Positions 61,016 through 64,000 of a stretch of 64,000 nucleotides of DNA are shown here, piece by piece. Within the stretch, counting starts at the first letter, position 1, and every line of letters starts with the position of its first letter. The notes beneath the pieces are model-generated. The model made no database searches, was not told the origin of the DNA, and saw only the letters and a program-made list of their open reading frames with translations. Made by a program: the position numbers and the translations under genes. This stretch comes from Synaphobranchus kaupii (lineage: Eukaryota; Chordata; Actinopteri; Anguilliformes; Synaphobranchidae): the NCBI GenBank assembly GCA_029718625.1, contig CM056376.1, forward strand, positions 108,199,097-108,263,096, written 5' to 3'.

Positions 61016-62105
61016 ACCGTGCTTCCCTCCGATAGCCAGAGTGGCAAACTAGTGCAAAGGTAATTATGGTAGGGTCCAGTGGCTAAACAAATATAATACG
61101 GTTTGCATGGGGATGAAATTGACTTCTGTACGTTCCGTTTTTTCCTGCCAATATACAGCTAGTTTGGTAGCCAGCTGGTTAGCGGATACAGTGTAGCCAT
61201 TAGGCTTGTTTAAGCAGTATGTTAACTATTGAATCGATAGCCCGGTGATGTGCTCCAAATCTTGCAAATGCTTTTATGCAAAAACTGTCACAAAACGTTT
61301 TCAGTAATGTTATTTAATAGGCTAATCGGCATTACATGGCCTATTTACCTGTGACAACTGAGAAATCCACTTCTTGCGTGAGTCTAGTCGTGAATCTATA
61401 GCGAAAATGAAGATAATTCCATGGCTGTCCGGTTCTAATAATAATAATAATAATGCATGGCATTTATATAGCGCCTTTCTAGATACTCAAAGCGCTTTAC
61501 AATGATGAGGGGGAAACTCGCCTCTACCACCATGTAATATACATTCACATGAATATCCTACTTTTGGCTTTCACACCGAAGCCGAGCCATGTCCGCCCTG
61601 CGTAAATCCCGGGTCGTGAGCAGGGTCCAGACCCGGGTCGGGTAACTCGGGTTGACCCTTTGACAAACAAAGGCAAACACGGGTTTTAGCCAGGTCCTTG
61701 CTTCGGTGTGAAAGGGGTTTAAAGGTGAAGAGAGGTATTTGCCAGGGGTGGGCAATGTCTACTAAAAATAATATCATGATGCTGTCATGTGAAACTGCGT
61801 GTTATTTTCAATTTAAAAATACAAACGACATACTAGCATTAATACAATAGTGATTTTGATGGCCTTGAAGTAACATTTCAAATGGGACACGACGATGATT
61901 CTATCTGTGCCTTTTCAAATGTGTTTTTAAAGGCACGAGCTGTGCGAAAGTGGTAAGATTAGGGGCAGCTACGCTATAGTTTCAGGCTTTTGAGTTCACT
62001 GTTCGTCGGTGCTCACAACTTCCGATTGTTCACCTGCGCAGACGGACACTGCAGGGACCCTCTTTTGGGTGGGGGGGGCAGGTCAGCTTCTCGAGGAAAA
62101 GGACA

Positions 62106-62178
62106 CGCCCAACGTGGGGCTCGAACCCACGACCCTGAGATTAAGAGTCTCATGCTCTACCGACTGAGCTAGCCGGGC
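62106..62178 (-). tRNA. tRNA-Lys-CTT: tRNA-Lys(CTT), unit 29
   Basis: Same as consensus. Confidence 0.98.
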
Positions 62179-62290
62179 CGACAATTGCCTGGGGAGCCAC
62201 CGCCCCCCTTCCTTGTGTCATATTACTCTTGCCACATTGACAGGCCGTATTACTTTGTCACGGTTCTAGTCCTCGCAACACACCAGCGCA

Positions 62291-62296
62291 GTCTCT

Positions 62297-62347
<51 letters not shown>

Positions 62348-62364
62348 GAGCCCACCCAGGGACG
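62291..62364 (+). tRNA. tRNA-Asn-GTT: tRNA-Asn(GTT), unit 30
   Basis: Same as consensus. Confidence 0.98.
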
Positions 62365-63083
62365 CGGTCCTTTTAAATAGATTACTTCAGGCAACAACAA
62401 ATCTGGGCAGCTGAAATCTGAGGAGACAACAAAGAATTTGAGCATTATATGCAAGATGGCATAGGTGTTGGAAGGTCTGAATCAGGGAAAAGCCACCTAT
62501 GCAGTTTTGTTGCGGGAGGCGGACGACTGGATATGTAAGCATGTTTTTATACTTATAATACATATTGCTTTCTGCAATGTATCTTTGTTAATCCTTTTTC
62601 ATGGAGAATTCTCTTCTATGCCCCCTTTCACACCGAAGCAACAAACCGGGTAAAACTTGTGTTTGCCGTTGGTGTGAATGGGTGAACCCGGGTTATCCGC
62701 CCGAGTCCGCGACTCAAACTCAATTTTCAATAAAATGTTGCCTAGGCCTATAGTCAACTTGGTATTTAATTTGTTTTCCTATGGTTATTTTCCGTCAATA
62801 AGTGACTAGCTAATACAGCATTGTCTAACATGAGACCCAAGCGCCATTTAACATTGATACTCTACAAGTACGATTACTCAGTGAACATTTTGATGAGTCG
62901 CCCTATCTGGACAGGATTTTTACTGGGGGAGGAGGAGTAACGCAGTCTATAATGGAGCAAGCGAGTGATTACAGTCCCGATTTCATGGATGGCGCGTGAG
63001 TCTAAAATAGAGTAGAGACTAAAGGCGAAGAGGTATTTGCTGGACAAATGCACCAAGGCTTACAGTTTCCAAAACGGCACTTT

Positions 63084-63165
63084 CGACGAGGATGGGATTC
63101 GAACCCACGCGTGCAGAGCACAATGGATTAGCAGTCCATCGCCTTAACCACTCGGCCACCTCGTC
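63084..63165 (-). tRNA. tRNA-Ser-GCT: tRNA-Ser(GCT), unit 30
   Basis: Same as consensus. Confidence 0.98.
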
Positions 63166-64000
63166 ACCGTGCTTCCCTCCGATAGCCAGAGTGGCAAACT
63201 AGTGCAAAGGTAATTATGGTAGGGTCCAGTGGCTAAACAAATATAATACGGTTTGCATGGGGATGAAATTGACTTCTGTACGTTCCGTTTTTTCCTGCCA
63301 ATATACAGCTAGTTTGGTAGCCAGCTGGTTAGCGGATACAGTGTAGCCATTAGGCTTGTTTAAGCAGTATGTTAACTATTGAATCGATAGCCCGGTGATG
63401 TGCTCCAAATCTTGCAAATGCTTTTATGCAAAAACTGTCACAAAACGTTTTCAGTAATGTTATTTAATAGGCTAATCGGCATTACATGGCCTATTTACCT
63501 GTGACAACTGAGAAATCCACTTCTTGCGTGAGTCTAGTCGTGAATCTATAGCGAAAATGAAGATAATTCCATGGCTGTCCGGTTCTAATAATAATAATAA
63601 TAATGCATGGCATTTATATAGCGCCTTTCTAGATACTCAAAGCGCTTTACAATGATGAGGGGGAAACTCGCCTCTACCACCATGTAATATACATTCACAT
63701 GAATATCCTACTTTTGGCTTTCACACCGAAGCCGAGCCATGTCCGCCCTGCGTAAATCCCGGGTCGTGAGCAGGGTCCAGACCCGGGTCGGGTAACTCGG
63801 GTTGACCCTTTGACAAACAAAGGCAAACACGGGTTTTAGCCAGGTCCTTGCTTCGGTGTGAAAGGGGTTTAAAGGTGAAGAGAGGTATTTGCCAGGGGTG
63901 GGCAATGTCTACTAAAAATAATATCATGATGCTGTCATGTGAAACTGCGTGTTATTTTCAATTTAAAAATACAAACGACATACTAGCATTAATACAATAG

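Larger units (their letters stand above)
60142..62290. repeat. Array unit 29
   Basis: Haplotype T-T-G-T-T-G-8-A-G-C; T-to-C at 60962 inside tRNA-Ser. Confidence 0.97.
1..64000. repeat. Tandem array of about 30 units, each with three tRNA genes
   Basis: The same 2148-2150 bp unit repeats from the first to the last base, with the repeated tRNA-Asn 3' end as anchor. Both array ends lie outside the window. Units are numbered 1-30; offset +1 is the first base of tRNA-Asn. Haplotypes in the unit entries list the base at offsets 114, 458, 719, 1079, 1203, 1648, then the G-run length near 1930, then offsets 2081, 2106 and 2062. Almost all unit length variation is the G-run (7, 8 or 9 G); the rest is single-base indels in units 12, 21 and 30. 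In every unit the truncated transposon relic lies near +331 to +422, (TAA)6 near +1295, the full relic near +1427 to +1573 and the hairpin near +1766 to +1795. A large satellite-like tRNA array is the only reading I can support. Confidence 0.98.
38564..64000. repeat. Homogenised part of the array (end of unit 18 to unit 30)
   Basis: From the T-to-C change at 38564 onward all units share C at offset 2062, and from unit 19 also G, C and G at offsets 164, 309 and 638 (first seen at 38815, 38960 and 39289). Units 19-30 differ from one another only at scattered single bases. This points to recent amplification or conversion from one founder unit. Confidence 0.88.
62291..64000. repeat. Array unit 30 (3'-truncated by window)
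   Basis: Homogenised type as far as it goes (T-T-G-T-T-G). One G inserted near 62406. The window ends before its tRNA-Lys. Confidence 0.97.

Noticed and set aside
1..64000. CRISPR-like or rDNA-like array
   Set aside because: The repeated unit is over 2 kb with no spacer variation of CRISPR type, and no 5S, 18S or 28S segment is present.
1..64000. Bacterial, phage or organellar tRNA cluster
   Set aside because: No encoded CCA, Pol III boxes and T4 stops at every gene, and eukaryotic repeat relics between genes.

Overview
The whole window is one tandem array. A unit of 2148-2150 bp repeats head-to-tail about 30 times (28 complete units, plus one at each end cut by the window) with no unique flanking DNA, so the true array is longer than 64 kb. 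Every unit has the same three nuclear-type tRNA genes: tRNA-Asn(GTT) on +, tRNA-Ser(GCT) on -, and tRNA-Lys(CTT) on -. I count 29 complete and one 5'-truncated tRNA-Asn, 30 tRNA-Ser and 29 tRNA-Lys. I see no protein-coding gene, rRNA or CRISPR array.

The tRNAs are eukaryotic: no CCA is encoded, A and B boxes are intact, there are no introns, and a T4 (Pol III stop) lies 5-9 nt past each 3' end. The spacers carry a (TAA)6 tract next to a TATATAGCGCC-type conserved block, and two inverted copies of a short DNA-transposon relic with TTTCACACCGAAGC ends. From memory I associate such repeats with ray-finned fish, so a teleost chromosome is the best guess. That assignment is inference.

Unit layout, with offset +1 at the first base of tRNA-Asn: Asn +1 to +74 (forward); a 718-719 bp spacer holding a truncated transposon relic; Ser at about +793 to +874 (reverse); a spacer of about 1.09 kb holding a weak SINE-like A/B-box segment, the (TAA)6 tract and conserved block, the full 147-bp transposon relic, a hairpin and a G-run; Lys (reverse); then a 112-bp divergent spacer to the next Asn. 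Lys and the next Asn are divergent, and Asn and Ser are convergent.

Units are nearly identical but not uniform. Units 1-18 (to about 38.5 kb) are a mosaic of at least three unit types with recombinant units. Units 19-30 share one haplotype with new diagnostic bases and look recently homogenised. A few genes carry possibly damaging changes: a D-stem mismatch in Lys of unit 17 and in Asn of unit 18, and a changed discriminator base in Asn of units 9 and 13. All other copies look functional. The array probably raises the dosage of three tRNAs that all read A-starting codons, but expression cannot be judged from sequence.
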